Both the position numbers and the translations under genes were made by a program. Positions 1 to 10,149 of a DNA stretch of 64,000 nt are shown here, in pieces. The notes under the pieces were generated by a model. It ran no database searches. It was not told where the DNA came from and saw only the letters and a program-made list of their open reading frames with translations. The stretch covers positions 1,240,001 through 1,304,000 of the forward strand of contig NZ_NEVM01000002.1 of assembly GCF_002261225.1 (NCBI RefSeq), given 5' to 3'. Positions within the stretch are counted from its first letter, which is position 1, and each line of letters begins with the position of its first letter. Source of the stretch: Bordetella genomosp. 10. Its GTDB lineage: Bacteria > Pseudomonadota > Gammaproteobacteria > Burkholderiales > Burkholderiaceae_B.

Positions 1-1
1 T

Positions 2-3000
2 TTTGCGCATTATCAGCGGCTTTGGCTGGAAGGGCCGGAAGGCGCGCGCCAGCTCGCCTACTGGGTACAACGCCTGCAAGGCGATGCGCCGGAACCGCTG
101 GTTCAACCCGACCACGTTCACGCGGGCCAGCGTAGCGGCCGCGCGACGACTATGGCCTACGCCTTGCGCCCGGAAGTCGTGGGTGGACTGCGTCGCCGGG
201 CTGCGCGCTTGCAGGCATCGATGTTTGCTGTCCTGCTTGCCGGACTACAGGCGACGCTTTTTCGCCGTACTCGCGGCGGCGATGTCCGGATAGGTGTTCC
301 TTATGCCAACCGCACGATGGCGCAGACGCGCGATATCGTGGGTCTGTTCGCGAATACCCTGGTGCTGCGCGTGCCGGTCGAGGGAAGCCTGCCGGTCGAC
401 GACTTGATTCTAAGAACGCGAGATGCCGCCGCCGAAGCGCAAGGGGCTCAGGATCTGCCTTTTGACCGCCTGGTCGAAGCGTTGAGGCCAACTCGCCGCC
501 TGGGCGAAACACCGCTGTTTCAGGTGATGTACAACCATTTGCGCCAGCGCCATGCGCCGCTGGCGCAATGGACGGGCCTGCGGGTCGAGTACTTCGATCT
601 GCCCAATACGGGCGCGCAGGCCGACTTCCAGATCGAGACCGTGGAATACGACGACGACCGCGTCACGGTGAATCTGCGCTTTGCCGCCGATCTGTTTGAC
701 GAAGCGACGATCCGCGCGCTGGCCGATCAATACCTTGCGGTCCTGCAAGACATCGCTGTCGGCAGCCGGGTCAATATCGACGATCTGGCTATGCAGGACG
801 CCACGGCCTTGCGCCGCGTCCACGCGAACGGCGCCGGCCCGGTCGTGGCCTGGCCCCGTCGTCCCGTCCACAAGGCATTCGAGGCGCAAGCGCTCTTGCG
901 ACCTGACGCGACCGCGCTGGCCTGCGCCGACGGCGCCGTACTGACTTATCGCGAACTCAACGCACGCGCCAATGCGCTGGCCGCCATCCTGGTCGCGCAG
1001 GACGTGGCGCCGGACCATGCCGTGGGCATCCTGCTACACCGTTCGGTGGATATGGTCGTGGCGATCCTGGGGGTAATGAAAGCGGGGGGCGCCTATGTTC
1101 CCCTGGACCCCGAATATCCCGCGGACCGGCTCGTCTACATGCTGCAGGACAGCCGCATGGATATCCTGTTGACGGTCACCGAGCTGGCCGCGATCGTTCC
1201 GGAACAGGCGCCAGCGCGGGCAACGCTGCGCGTCATCAATATGGACAGCCTGGATGCGCCTGCCGTGCCTTGCGGCGACCCGGACGTTCCTCTGCATCCT
1301 GACAATCTCGCGTACATCATCTATACATCCGGATCCACGGGACGCCCAAAGGGTACGTGCAACACCCACGGTGCGCTCGCCAATCGCATCGCCTGGATGC
1401 AAGATGCTTACCGCCTGGATGACGCGGATGTAGTGCTGCAGAAAACCTCCTTCAGCTTCGACGTTTCGGTCTGGGAGTTCTTCTGGCCCCTGATGCAGGG
1501 CGCGAGCATCGCCTTGCTCGCGGCGGGCGCGCAACGTGACAGCGCTCTGGTTTGCGCGGCGATCAAGCGCTACCGCGTCACCACGCTGCACTTCGTCCCA
1601 TCCATGCTGGATGCCTTTCTGCTGAACGGCGACGCCCCTGCCTGCACCAGCTTGCGGCGCCTCGTGTGCAGCGGCGAATCCTTGCCTGTGGATCTGAAGA
1701 ACCGCGCCCTGTCGCTGTTGCCAGACGCCGCGTTGTACAACTTGTATGGGCCCACCGAAGCGGCCATCGATGTCACCCACTGGACCTGCCGGCCCGAGGA
1801 CGCGATCGTCCCCATCGGCAGACCGATCGCCAATCTGCGCACGTATGTGATTGACGACGCCTTGGCGTTGATGCCGGCGGGCCAGGCAGCGGAACTGTAT
1901 CTTGGCGGTGCGGGACTGGCACGGGGCTATCTGGGGAAGGCCGCATTGACCGCCGAGCGCTTCGTGCCCGATTTCATCAATGGCGGCGGTGGCAGGCTGT
2001 ATCGCACCGGCGACCTGGCGCGTTGGTCGGACGGCGGTGTCCTGGAATACCTGGGCCGGCGCGACGATCAGGTCAAGCTGCGCGGCTTCCGCGTGGAGCT
2101 GGGCGAGATCGAGTCCATCCTGGCCGAGCGCCGGGATGTGCGCCAGGCGGTCGTGGTGGCGCGCAAGGACGATGCCGGCACGCGGCTGCATGCCTATGTC
2201 ACGGCCATGCATGCCGCAGCACTGGACACGGACGCGCTGAAAGCGGACCTGGCGGCGCGCCTCCCGGCGTACATGGTGCCGACGCAGGTGCAGGTTCTTG
2301 AGCAGCTGCCCGTCAACGCGAATGGCAAGGCCGATCGCAAGGCCCTGGCGGCCCTGCCGGAGCGCACGGCCGTGGCTACCGTTGCCACGGATACGGATCA
2401 AGGCGTCCGGACGCCTACCGAAAGCAAGCTCGTCGAGGTCTGGCGCACGGTGCTCGGCGTCGCGGATATCGGGACGGAACAGAACTTCTTCGAACTGGGC
2501 GGTGATTCGATACTCGTGTTGAAAATGGTCGCCCTGGCGGCCCGCGCCGGAATCGAGGTGGTCCCCGCCGATCTGTTTGCTCATCAGACGGTGCGCGCAC
2601 TGGCCGCGGCCATCGAGGGCAGGGCGCCGCGGCAAGGAGAGCCTCTGCCGCGGGCGCCCGAATTGCGCCACCGCGCCCCGGCGTCGGCCGCCCAGCGCCG
2701 GCTCTGCCTGCTGTGGAATCTGGCGCCAGCCAGCAGCGCTTATCACATCGTGGGCGCACTGACCCTCAAGGGCGGTCTTGCGCCGGATACACTACGGGCC
2801 GCTTTCGAGCGCATGGTGGCCGCCAATGAAGCGCTGCGCACGACGTTCGACATGGAAGACGAGGGCCTGTTCCAGGTCATCCACGACACGTTGCCATGCG
2901 GCTGGGAAACCCGGGATCTGACCGACGATCCTGCCGGCCTGCAGGCAAGCATCCAGGCATACGCCGAAAGACCTTTCGACTTGCGGCGCGGACCGCTTCT

Positions 3001-6000
3001 GCGGGCGGCGGTGTATCGCCTGGGTCCCGATCATCACGTGTTGGCCGTGGTGCTGCATCACGTCGTGGCGGACGGCTGGGCCATGCAGCTGCTGCTGCGC
3101 GACGTCCTGGCGGCGTTGGCCGGGACTCGGCCTATCCAGGCGCTGACCGCTGCAGGCGGCGCGATGCCCGTGGCGTCGGGCTCTCCGCCCTTGCAATATG
3201 CGGACTATGCCGTGTGGGAAGCGCAGTGGCTGTCCGGCGCGGCAGCACGCGCGCAGCTGTCTTATTGGACCCGGCGTCTGGCCGGCCCCGTGGCGCCCCT
3301 GGAACTGAGCGCGGATCACCCTCGACGGGCCGAACCGCGCTACACCGTGGCCAGGCAGTCGATGTGCATCGATGCGCTCGTGGCGCAACAATTGCGGCTG
3401 GCCGCGCGTACCCGCGGCGATACCGTTTTCGTGTTGCTGCACGCGGCCTGGCATATTCTGCTGCACCGTTATACCGGGCAGACTTCGCTGCGGGTGGGAG
3501 TGACCGAGGCCAATCGGTCCCAGGCAGCCTTTGCCGAAACCATAGGGTTGTTCGTCAACACGCAGATCATTGCGACGGCGTTGACGCCCGGCATGACGGC
3601 AGCGCAGGCGGTCGCCCAGGTCGGCACCGCACTTGCCGAGGCACGTGACAACCAGGGCTTGCCGTTCGATGCCGTCGTGGATGCCCTCCAGCCTGAGCGC
3701 GGGGCGCGCCATGGTCCCCTGGTCCAGGTTCTGCATAATCACCAGCGCCAGTTGGCGATGCCGCCGGCCCCCGTTGGCATGGATGTGTCCCTGTGCCCGC
3801 TTGCCTTGGCGCTCGACGCGCAGTTCGAAATTGCGCTCGAAAGCGAAGAGCGCGACGACGGCGGAATCGTCATCACGCTCGCCTATGCGAGGGAGCTGTT
3901 CGATCAATCCACTGCCTCCCGGCTCGTGCAGCACTACATCAAGGTACTGTTGACTTGCCTGCGGAAGCCAGGTGCAAGACTGGGCGAGCTGGCGATGCTG
4001 GACGAGGGTGAGCAGGGCGTCCTGCGCACCCTGGCGCAGCCGGCGCTCGCCGCCGACAGCGGCCCGGACTTTCTCGTTGCCATCGCGGACTGGGCGCGCG
4101 TCGAGCCCGGCGCCCCGGCGTTACGCTGCGGCGCCACGCGCTGGACGCGCGGCGTCCTGGGCGAGCGGATCCAGGCGCTGACTCGACGGCTCGTGGCCAT
4201 GGGCATCGGCCCTGGCAGTCTCGTCGGGGTCGCGATGGCGCGCACGCCCGACCTGCCCGCGACCCTGCTGGCGGTGCTGACGACAGGCGCCGCCTACGTT
4301 CCCTTGAGCCCGGCCCTGCCGTCCGACCGCCTGTCCTACATGATCGAGGATAGCGGCATAACCATTCTTCTCAGCCAGGCCGCCGTACTGCCTACGCTGC
4401 CCGACAGGCCGGGCTTGCAACGGGTCGCCATCGATCTGCCATGGCCCGCTGAGGCTGAGCGGGCCGAGCAGACGGCCATGGGAGCGGACGGCTATGAGCG
4501 GCAACCCGGCTCGCTCGCCTACGTCATCTATACATCGGGGTCGACAGGGCGGCCCAAAGGCGTCATGGTGCCATATGGGGCACTGCAAAACTTCTTGAGC
4601 AGCATGCGGCGTCAACCTGGTCTGCGCGCGGGGGAGACCTTGCTCGCCGTTACGTCCTTGTCTTTCGATATCGCCGCGTTGGAGCTTTTCCTGCCACTGA
4701 TGGCGGGCGGCGAACTGATCCTTGCCACGGATGGGGAAACGCGGGATGCTGGCGCCCTGTCATCCATGCTCGAGGCGGGGAGGGTCGACGTTCTACAGGC
4801 GACGCCAGCCATGTTGCAGCTTCTACTGGATAGCGGCTGGTCGCCGGTAGGGATGCGCGTGCTGTGCGGGGGGGAGGCCATGCCCGGGTCGCTCGCCGAC
4901 CGCTTGCTGGCCGAGGGCGTGGCGCTTTGGAATATGTACGGCCCGACGGAAACGACCATCTGGTCCCTGACGGGCCGCATGCGGGCAGGCCGTGCCGACC
5001 TTGGCGCGCCGGTGGCGGGCACGACCGCGTATGTGCTGGATGGCGAGGCGGAAATGCTGCCGCTCGGTGCGTCGGGCGAGCTTTGCCTGGGCGGCATGGG
5101 GCTGGCGCGTGGTTACCTTGGCAAACCCGGGCTGACCGCCGAGCGTTTCGTACCCGATCCCTTCGGCGACCAGGGCGAGCGGCTGTATCGGACCGGCGAT
5201 GTGGTGCGGCGCGCCGGCGATGGCAGCGTCAACTATCTCGGCCGGCGTGATCATCAGATCAAGATACGAGGCTTTCGGGTCGAACTGGGCGAGATCGAGA
5301 GCCAGCTGTCGAGCTACGCAGGCGTGCGCCAGGCTGTAGTGGTGACCTGGAATATGGCGGCGGGCGTGGTGCTGGTTGGCTACGTCACCGTCGATCCCGA
5401 CGTCGATGTGGATCCGGCCGCGCTACGCAGCGCGCTTGCCACCGCGCTGCCGGATTACATGGTGCCCGCGCAGATCGTGCGCCTGGACCAGCTGCCCTTG
5501 AATAGCAACGGCAAGGTAGACCGCAAGGCCTTGCCCATGCCCGTCGCGTCGTCGGCGCCGCGCTCTTTGCCGGCTGACGACGTCGAGCGTGCAGTCGCCG
5601 CGCAATGGCAGGCGGCTCTGGCCGTCGATGACATAGGCCGCGAGGACGATTTCTTCGATCTGGGCGGCAACTCCCTGGCTGCCATGCAATGCCTGGCACG
5701 GCTGAATGCCCGCTACGGTGTCGGCGTGCCTTTCAGCGTCTTTTACGGCAGCCCGCGCCTGGGCGCGCTGGCCGACGCGATCCGTCGCGCAGTGGCTGAC
5801 CGAACAGGCAACGCTACGGGAATCGGCGCGGATGATCAGCACACGGACGCCGGTAGAGCATCGCCGTCCGACCCGGCCGCTGCCTCCGCCGCCAGCGGGC
5901 GTGCGGACTCCGCCACGCTGGCGCCCTTGCAGCGCCGCATCTGGTTGGCAGACCGCCTTGCGCGTGATGCTGAGCGCGCCTCCTACAACATGGGCAGCGC

Positions 6001-7276
6001 ATTCGACATCGCGGGAAAGCTGGATCATGGCGCGCTCGGCCGCGCGCTGCACGCCCTGGTCGAACGCCACGCCATCCTTCGATCGGCCTATCCCGAGGAT
6101 GATGATGGTGAGGCAAGTGTCGTCACCGTGGGCAAGATCGACTTGACTTTAGAGACACGCTCCTACGAGGGTGACGACGCGCGATGGCCGGCTTGGCGCG
6201 ATGCGCGCCTGCGGGACATGAGCAAGGCGCCGTTCGACTTGGGCGTGGCGCCTTTGCTCCGTATCGAGGTGGTGCGCCGTTCGGCCGACCGGCATGCCTT
6301 GTTGCTCGTGGTGCACCACATTATCTTCGACGGCACCTCCGCAAGCATATTCCTGCGCGAATTGGGCGTGCTCTATAACGCCTTCAGGGCGGGCAGGGCG
6401 AGCCCGCTGCCCCCCTTGGCCTTGCAGTATGCCGACTATGCCATGGACGCCGAGCAAACCGTGCTCGGCAACCGGAACCGCCTGGAGACGTATTGGCGCG
6501 AGGCGCTTGGTGACGTGCCGTCGTTCGCGCTGGATACGCCAGAGCCCGGCGAGGAAGGAGCAGGCGCGGCGAACGCCAGGCCCGGTGCTGCCGGAAGCAG
6601 CTACGTACTGCGTCAACATGTTTCCCTCAATGAGACCCTGGCCCCGGGCTCCCTGTTTCCTCGCCTGTTCGCCGCCCTGGGTCTGTCCATGCACGGCAAG
6701 CAGGGTCTGGACGATGCGATTCTGGGGGTGGACGTCGCCGGCCGCAATGCGTCCGCGCTTGGGGACCTGATCGGCTTCTTCGTCAATGTGCTGCCCGTGC
6801 GCTCGCGCGTGACCTCCGACATGACTGTGGCGAGCTATCTGGATGACCTGCGCCGGCGTTTTGCCGAGGCGGCCGATCATCAGGCCTTGCCCTATGAGGA
6901 CATTGCCCGCACCGCACAAAAGACCAGAAAGCGGCTCGGCGTTGCCGATCGGCATCCTCTGGTGCGGGTGTTGTTCGTCATGCAAGACAGCGTACCGGTG
7001 CCGCAATTCGACGGCCTGACGATAGTCCCCACGCCGGCGCCATATGGCGCGGCGAAATTTGACCTGACGGTGTTCGTGACGCCACAAGGCCATGGTCTGG
7101 ACGTGGACTGGGTCTTCGATCCTCGCGTCTGCGCCAGCGCCGCGGTCGAAGACCTGGCTGCCGCGTGGGGCGACGTAGCGGGTGCGCTGTTGAGAATGGA
7201 CCCTGATTTTCTGGCGTGCCGGGCACGGCTTGCGGTACGCCCCGGTGCCGAAAAGACCTTGGACCCACTGGCTTAG
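2..7276 (+). CDS. Nonribosomal peptide synthetase, (C)-A-T-C-A-T-C, 5' end outside window
   Basis: Siderophore-type peptide synthetase. The frame is open from base 2 and reads as the late half of a C domain, so the start lies upstream; the ATG at 152 is internal. Visible order: partial C (to ~800), A1 (~870-2360, core YTSGSTGRPKG), carrier T1 (GGDSI, ~2500), C2 (~2650-3960, HHVVADGW), A2 (~4070-5560), T2 (GGNSL, ~5660), and terminal C3 (~5915-7260, HHIIFDG). Reading the eight to nine pocket residues by alignment to GrsA, A1 gives D-V-W-H-V-S-L-I-D, close to the classical serine code, and A2 gives D-I-L-Q-L-G-M-I-W, close to the glycine code. Both A domains keep the NGK catalytic lysine motif. 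There is no epimerization domain. The protein ends in a C domain without its own A-T, which is supplied by the gene at 8307. A Shine-Dalgarno for the next gene overlaps the stop. Confidence 0.93.
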   Translation, partial: FAHYQRLWLEGPEGARQLAYWVQRLQGDAPEPLVQPDHVHAGQRSGRATTMAYALRPEVVGGLRRRAARLQASMFAVLLAGLQATLFRRTRGGDVRIGVPYANRTMAQTRDIVGLFANTLVLRVPVEGSLPVDDLILRTRDAAAEAQGAQDLPFDRLVEALRPTRRLGETPLFQVMYNHLRQRHAPLAQWTGLRVEYFDLPNTGAQADFQIETVEYDDDRVTVNLRFAADLFDEATIRALADQYLAVLQDIAVGSRVNIDDLAMQDATALRRVHANGAGPVVAWPRRPVHKAFEAQALLRPDATALACADGAVLTYRELNARANALAAILVAQDVAPDHAVGILLHRSVDMVVAILGVMKAGGAYVPLDPEYPADRLVYMLQDSRMDILLTVTELAAIVPEQAPARATLRVINMDSLDAPAVPCGDPDVPLHPDNLAYIIYTSGSTGRPKGTCNTHGALANRIAWMQDAYRLDDADVVLQKTSFSFDVSVWEFFWPLMQGASIALLAAGAQRDSALVCAAIKRYRVTTLHFVPSMLDAFLLNGDAPACTSLRRLVCSGESLPVDLKNRALSLLPDAALYNLYGPTEAAIDVTHWTCRPEDAIVPIGRPIANLRTYVIDDALALMPAGQAAELYLGGAGLARGYLGKAALTAERFVPDFINGGGGRLYRTGDLARWSDGGVLEYLGRRDDQVKLRGFRVELGEIESILAERRDVRQAVVVARKDDAGTRLHAYVTAMHAAALDTDALKADLAARLPAYMVPTQVQVLEQLPVNANGKADRKALAALPERTAVATVATDTDQGVRTPTESKLVEVWRTVLGVADIGTEQNFFELGGDSILVLKMVALAARAGIEVVPADLFAHQTVRALAAAIEGRAPRQGEPLPRAPELRHRAPASAAQRRLCLLWNLAPASSAYHIVGALTLKGGLAPDTLRAAFERMVAANEALRTTFDMEDEGLFQVIHDTLPCGWETRDLTDDPAGLQASIQAYAERPFDLRRGPLLRAAVYRLGPDHHVLAVVLHHVVADGWAMQLLLRDVLAALAGTRPIQALTAAGGAMPVASGSPPLQYADYAVWEAQWLSGAAARAQLSYWTRRLAGPVAPLELSADHPRRAEPRYTVARQSMCIDALVAQQLRLAARTRGDTVFVLLHAAWHILLHRYTGQTSLRVGVTEANRSQAAFAETIGLFVNTQIIATALTPGMTAAQAVAQVGTALAEARDNQGLPFDAVVDALQPERGARHGPLVQVLHNHQRQLAMPPAPVGMDVSLCPLALALDAQFEIALESEERDDGGIVITLAYARELFDQSTASRLVQHYIKVLLTCLRKPGARLGELAMLDEGEQGVLRTLAQPALAADSGPDFLVAIADWARVEPGAPALRCGATRWTRGVLGERIQALTRRLVAMGIGPGSLVGVAMARTPDLPATLLAVLTTGAAYVPLSPALPSDRLSYMIEDSGITILLSQAAVLPTLPDRPGLQRVAIDLPWPAEAERAEQTAMGADGYERQPGSLAYVIYTSGSTGRPKGVMVPYGALQNFLSSMRRQPGLRAGETLLAVTSLSFDIAALELFLPLMAGGELILATDGETRDAGALSSMLEAGRVDVLQATPAMLQLLLDSGWSPVGMRVLCGGEAMPGSLADRLLAEGVALWNMYGPTETTIWSLTGRMRAGRADLGAPVAGTTAYVLDGEAEMLPLGASGELCLGGMGLARGYLGKPGLTAERFVPDPFGDQGERLYRTGDVVRRAGDGSVNYLGRRDHQIKIRGFRVELGEIESQLSSYAGVRQAVVVTWNMAAGVVLVGYVTVDPDVDVDPAALRSALATALPDYMVPAQIVRLDQLPLNSNGKVDRKALPMPVASSAPRSLPADDVERAVAAQWQAALAVDDIGREDDFFDLGGNSLAAMQCLARLNARYGVGVPFSVFYGSPRLGALADAIRRAVADRTGNATGIGADDQHTDAGRASPSDPAAASAASGRADSATLAPLQRRIWLADRLARDAERASYNMGSAFDIAGKLDHGALGRALHALVERHAILRSAYPEDDDGEASVVTVGKIDLTLETRSYEGDDARWPAWRDARLRDMSKAPFDLGVAPLLRIEVVRRSADRHALLLVVHHIIFDGTSASIFLRELGVLYNAFRAGRASPLPPLALQYADYAMDAEQTVLGNRNRLETYWREALGDVPSFALDTPEPGEEGAGAANARPGAAGSSYVLRQHVSLNETLAPGSLFPRLFAALGLSMHGKQGLDDAILGVDVAGRNASALGDLIGFFVNVLPVRSRVTSDMTVASYLDDLRRRFAEAADHQALPYEDIARTAQKTRKRLGVADRHPLVRVLFVMQDSVPVPQFDGLTIVPTPAPYGAAKFDLTVFVTPQGHGLDVDWVFDPRVCASAAVEDLAAAWGDVAGALLRMDPDFLACRARLAVRPGAEKTLDPLA

Positions 7277-7290
7277 GAGGGAGAAACGAT

Positions 7291-8256
7291 ATGGATATGA
7301 CAGCAGCGGGCATGCCCCTGGTCATCGAATATGCGGCGGCACGGGGGCTGGACGCCTGCGCTTGGGCTGACGCGAACCAGGCGGATATCGACGAAGCCTT
7401 GTTGCGCCACGGCGCCATCCTGTTTCGTGGATTCCCCTTGCAGACACCTGCCGAATTCGAGGCTTTTGCCAGCCGCATGGTGAGTCGACTGTACGGCGAT
7501 TATGGCGATCTGCCCAAGAAGGAGGGCGGTCAGGAGATATACCAGTCCACGCCGTATCCGGAAAGGGAAATGATCCTGTACCACAACGAAAGCTCGCACC
7601 TCGAGCGTTGGCCTGGGCGCCAGCTCTTTTTCTGCGAGCTGCCGTCGACGCACGGTGGGGCAACGCCCATCGTCGACTGCCAGGCCGTCTATCGCGCGCT
7701 GCCCGCGGACATGGCGCGGGATTTCGCGCGCAAACACCTGCTATACGTGCGCAACTTCATACGCGGCCTGGACGTTCGTTGGCAGGATTTCTATGGCACG
7801 TCCGATCGCGCGCAGGTCGAGACCCGCTTGCGCGGAGCCGGCGCGCAATGGGAATGGCTGGACGGTGATGCCTTGCGCACGCGCATGGTCTGCCCGGCCG
7901 TGATCGTGCATCCACGCACGGGCCTGCCGACTTTCTTCAACCAGGTCCAACTGCACCACATCAGCAGCCTGGACGCCGAATTACGCGAAAGCCTGCTGAG
8001 CATGGTGGCCGAGGACCGTTTGCCGCGCAATGTTTACTACGGCGACGGCAGCCCCATCAGCGACGCCACCATGGCGGTGGTGGGAGCGACCTACGAGCGT
8101 CTCGCAGTGCGCTTTACGTGGCAGCGCGGCGATGTGCTGCTGCTGGACAACATGCGGGTGGCCCATGCCCGCGATCCCTATGAGGGACCGCGCAAGATCG
8201 CGGTTGCCATGGGCGACATGGTGGCGCGCGGCGACGCGCGGCAGCTGCACGCCTGA
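7291..8256 (+). CDS. SyrP/DelD-like Fe(II)/2-oxoglutarate amino-acid beta-hydroxylase
   Basis: TauD/TfdA-superfamily dioxygenase of the SyrP group, whose members hydroxylate carrier-bound amino acids, typically aspartate, at the beta carbon. The 321-residue length fits. Iron ligands are visible as His98-x-Glu100 (HNESSH) and distal His292 (RVAHARD), with GGATPIVD as in SyrP. The ATG at 7291 is chosen because TAGGAGGG lies just upstream; a longer frame from 7216 would overlap the synthetase. The gene sits between the synthetase that ends in a C domain and the A-T protein whose pocket reads aspartate, so beta-hydroxylation of tethered Asp is the natural inference, giving a bidentate Fe(III) ligand. 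Stand-alone hydroxylases of this kind (such as DelD of delftibactin) are associated with L-erythro beta-hydroxyaspartate; that stereochemistry is inference here. Confidence 0.9.
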   Translation: MDMTAAGMPLVIEYAAARGLDACAWADANQADIDEALLRHGAILFRGFPLQTPAEFEAFASRMVSRLYGDYGDLPKKEGGQEIYQSTPYPEREMILYHNESSHLERWPGRQLFFCELPSTHGGATPIVDCQAVYRALPADMARDFARKHLLYVRNFIRGLDVRWQDFYGTSDRAQVETRLRGAGAQWEWLDGDALRTRMVCPAVIVHPRTGLPTFFNQVQLHHISSLDAELRESLLSMVAEDRLPRNVYYGDGSPISDATMAVVGATYERLAVRFTWQRGDVLLLDNMRVAHARDPYEGPRKIAVAMGDMVARGDARQLHA

Positions 8257-8306
8257 ACGCAAGCACGCAACGAGTGCAATAGCCCCGGCTTGATGAGGAT
8301 AGCGTC

Positions 8307-10094
8307 ATGACGCAAAGGAAGACGGTTCTGGACCTGATCGCGCACTGGATGCGGCAAACACCTGGGGCGCCGGCAGTGGGCGACAGGCAGCAAATACTGT
8401 CTTACGGTGCACTGGATGCGGCGGCCGCCCGGCTTGCACGTGGCTTGAGCAAACAGAGGGTCGGGGCCGGCGCGGTCGTCGCATTGGAATTGCCGCGGTC
8501 TGTTGACCTGATCGTCGGCATCCTGGCGCTGTGGAAGCTCGGAGCCGCGTATGTTCCGGTAGAACCCGGCTGGCCAGCGCAGCGGCGCGGGCAAGTCATC
8601 CAGGACGCCGGCGCCTGCTTGGTGGTAACGGCGGGCGCCGAGGAGCCTGAGGCAGGAATCGCAAGGGTGAGCTTCGATAGTTTGAACACCGCGCCCGCCG
8701 CTGACCAGCGTCCCATCGATGACGCCAACCGACGCGTGGAGGCGGATGAACGGGCGGCTACGGAAGCGGGAGCCATCGCCTACATCATTTACACGTCGGG
8801 GTCGACGGGAACGCCGAAAGGGGTCCGCATCGCGCACGCCAGCCTGGCCAATTATGTCGAGGCTGTCAGCAGCGCCTTGAATCTGGACGCTACACACCGC
8901 TGGGCCTTGACCAGCTCGGTTGCCGCCGATCTCGGTTATACGGCCTTGTTTGGCGCGCTGTGCAACGGCGCCTATCTCGCTGTCGCGGACGATGCCATTG
9001 TCAAGGACGGCGGCCAGTTCGCGGCTTTCCTGCGGGCGCAGGATGTGAATGCGATCAAGATCGTCCCCTCGCATTTGGAAGCGTTATTGGAGGAACCCAC
9101 GCTGCTGCCGCCCGCCAGGATCGTGCTGGGCGGGGAGTCCCTGACGGCGGCGCTCGTGAGGCGGATACGTTCGCGCAATCCGGCGAGCGTGCTGTTCAAT
9201 CACTATGGCCCGGCGGAGACCACCGTGGGCGTCATGGTCAGCCGCGTCGATACGCTACCCATATTACCCCCCGTAATCCCGCTGACCGACGTGCTGGCCG
9301 GCAACGCCGTTGCCGTCCTGGATGGCAACGGGAGTCAAGTCGCTCAGGGCGAGACGGGCGAACTCTGCATCGCGGGTGCACAACGTTGCCTGGGCTATAC
9401 CCGATCGGAACCCGTCTGGGTCGAGGCGCCCGACGCGGGTCTGCCAACGCCAGCCTATCGGACGGGCGACCTGGCGCGACGACTGCCGGGAGGCGCCATC
9501 GAGTTGATTGGCCGCATCGATCATCAGGTCAAGGTGCGTGGCTTTCGCGTCGATCCGGGCGAGATCGAAGCGGCGCTGGCGCAGCATTCCGCGGTGCGTA
9601 CGGCCGCGGTATTGGCGTCGCCGGCCGCGGGGGGCGAGGTTGCGCTGACAGCTTTCATCCTGCCCATGGCGGGGGCGGCGCGGGCGGACGTCGGCACGCT
9701 GGGCGCGTGGCTGGCCGAGCGGTTGCCGGCGTATATGGTGCCGACGAGCATCGTGCCGGTCGAGCGCTTCGTTCGCCTGGATAACGGCAAGATAGATCGC
9801 GCCGCACTGGCCCGATCCATAGCACCTGCCGCAAGCGCACGTGCGGTTCATGAGGAGACGGATGGCGCAATAGAGCACCAGGTCGCCGCCTGCATGGCCG
9901 AATTGCTCGGTACGCAGCTGGTGACGCCGACAGACGATTTCTTCGACCTGGGCGGACATTCGGTGATGGTCATCAAATTGGTCGCGCGCTTGCGTAAACG
10001 GCTTGGGGTCAATCTGACGCCGGCGGATGTGTTCGAGCATCCCAGCGCGGCCGCGCTGGGCCGCTTGCTCGCTCGCGCCACACCCTCGGCTTGA
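8307..10094 (+). CDS. NRPS adenylation-carrier didomain protein, predicted aspartate-activating
   Basis: 595 residues: an A domain (~20-495, core YTSGSTGTPKG, RTGDL, NGKIDR) and one carrier domain (~510-590, phosphopantetheine site in GGHSV). Pocket residues read D-L-T-K-V-G-H-V-G, nearly identical to the classical L-aspartate code. There is no C domain, so peptide-bond formation must use the C domain at the end of the upstream synthetase. The SyrP-like hydroxylase immediately upstream would then act on Asp held on this carrier. The start ATG at 8307 has GAGGA seven bases upstream. The downstream synthetase begins 55 bp after the stop, consistent with one operon. Confidence 0.92.
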   Translation: MTQRKTVLDLIAHWMRQTPGAPAVGDRQQILSYGALDAAAARLARGLSKQRVGAGAVVALELPRSVDLIVGILALWKLGAAYVPVEPGWPAQRRGQVIQDAGACLVVTAGAEEPEAGIARVSFDSLNTAPAADQRPIDDANRRVEADERAATEAGAIAYIIYTSGSTGTPKGVRIAHASLANYVEAVSSALNLDATHRWALTSSVAADLGYTALFGALCNGAYLAVADDAIVKDGGQFAAFLRAQDVNAIKIVPSHLEALLEEPTLLPPARIVLGGESLTAALVRRIRSRNPASVLFNHYGPAETTVGVMVSRVDTLPILPPVIPLTDVLAGNAVAVLDGNGSQVAQGETGELCIAGAQRCLGYTRSEPVWVEAPDAGLPTPAYRTGDLARRLPGGAIELIGRIDHQVKVRGFRVDPGEIEAALAQHSAVRTAAVLASPAAGGEVALTAFILPMAGAARADVGTLGAWLAERLPAYMVPTSIVPVERFVRLDNGKIDRAALARSIAPAASARAVHEETDGAIEHQVAACMAELLGTQLVTPTDDFFDLGGHSVMVIKLVARLRKRLGVNLTPADVFEHPSAAALGRLLARATPSA

Positions 10095-10149
10095 TCCCAC
10101 GACACAGCAGGCAGGTCTTCTGCGACCTGCCACGGTATTGGAGACGACG

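Noticed and set aside
10027..10149. Earlier start for the large synthetase
   Set aside because: It lies within the carrier domain of the A-T gene; the ATG at 10150 has a ribosome-binding site and leads directly into the C domain.
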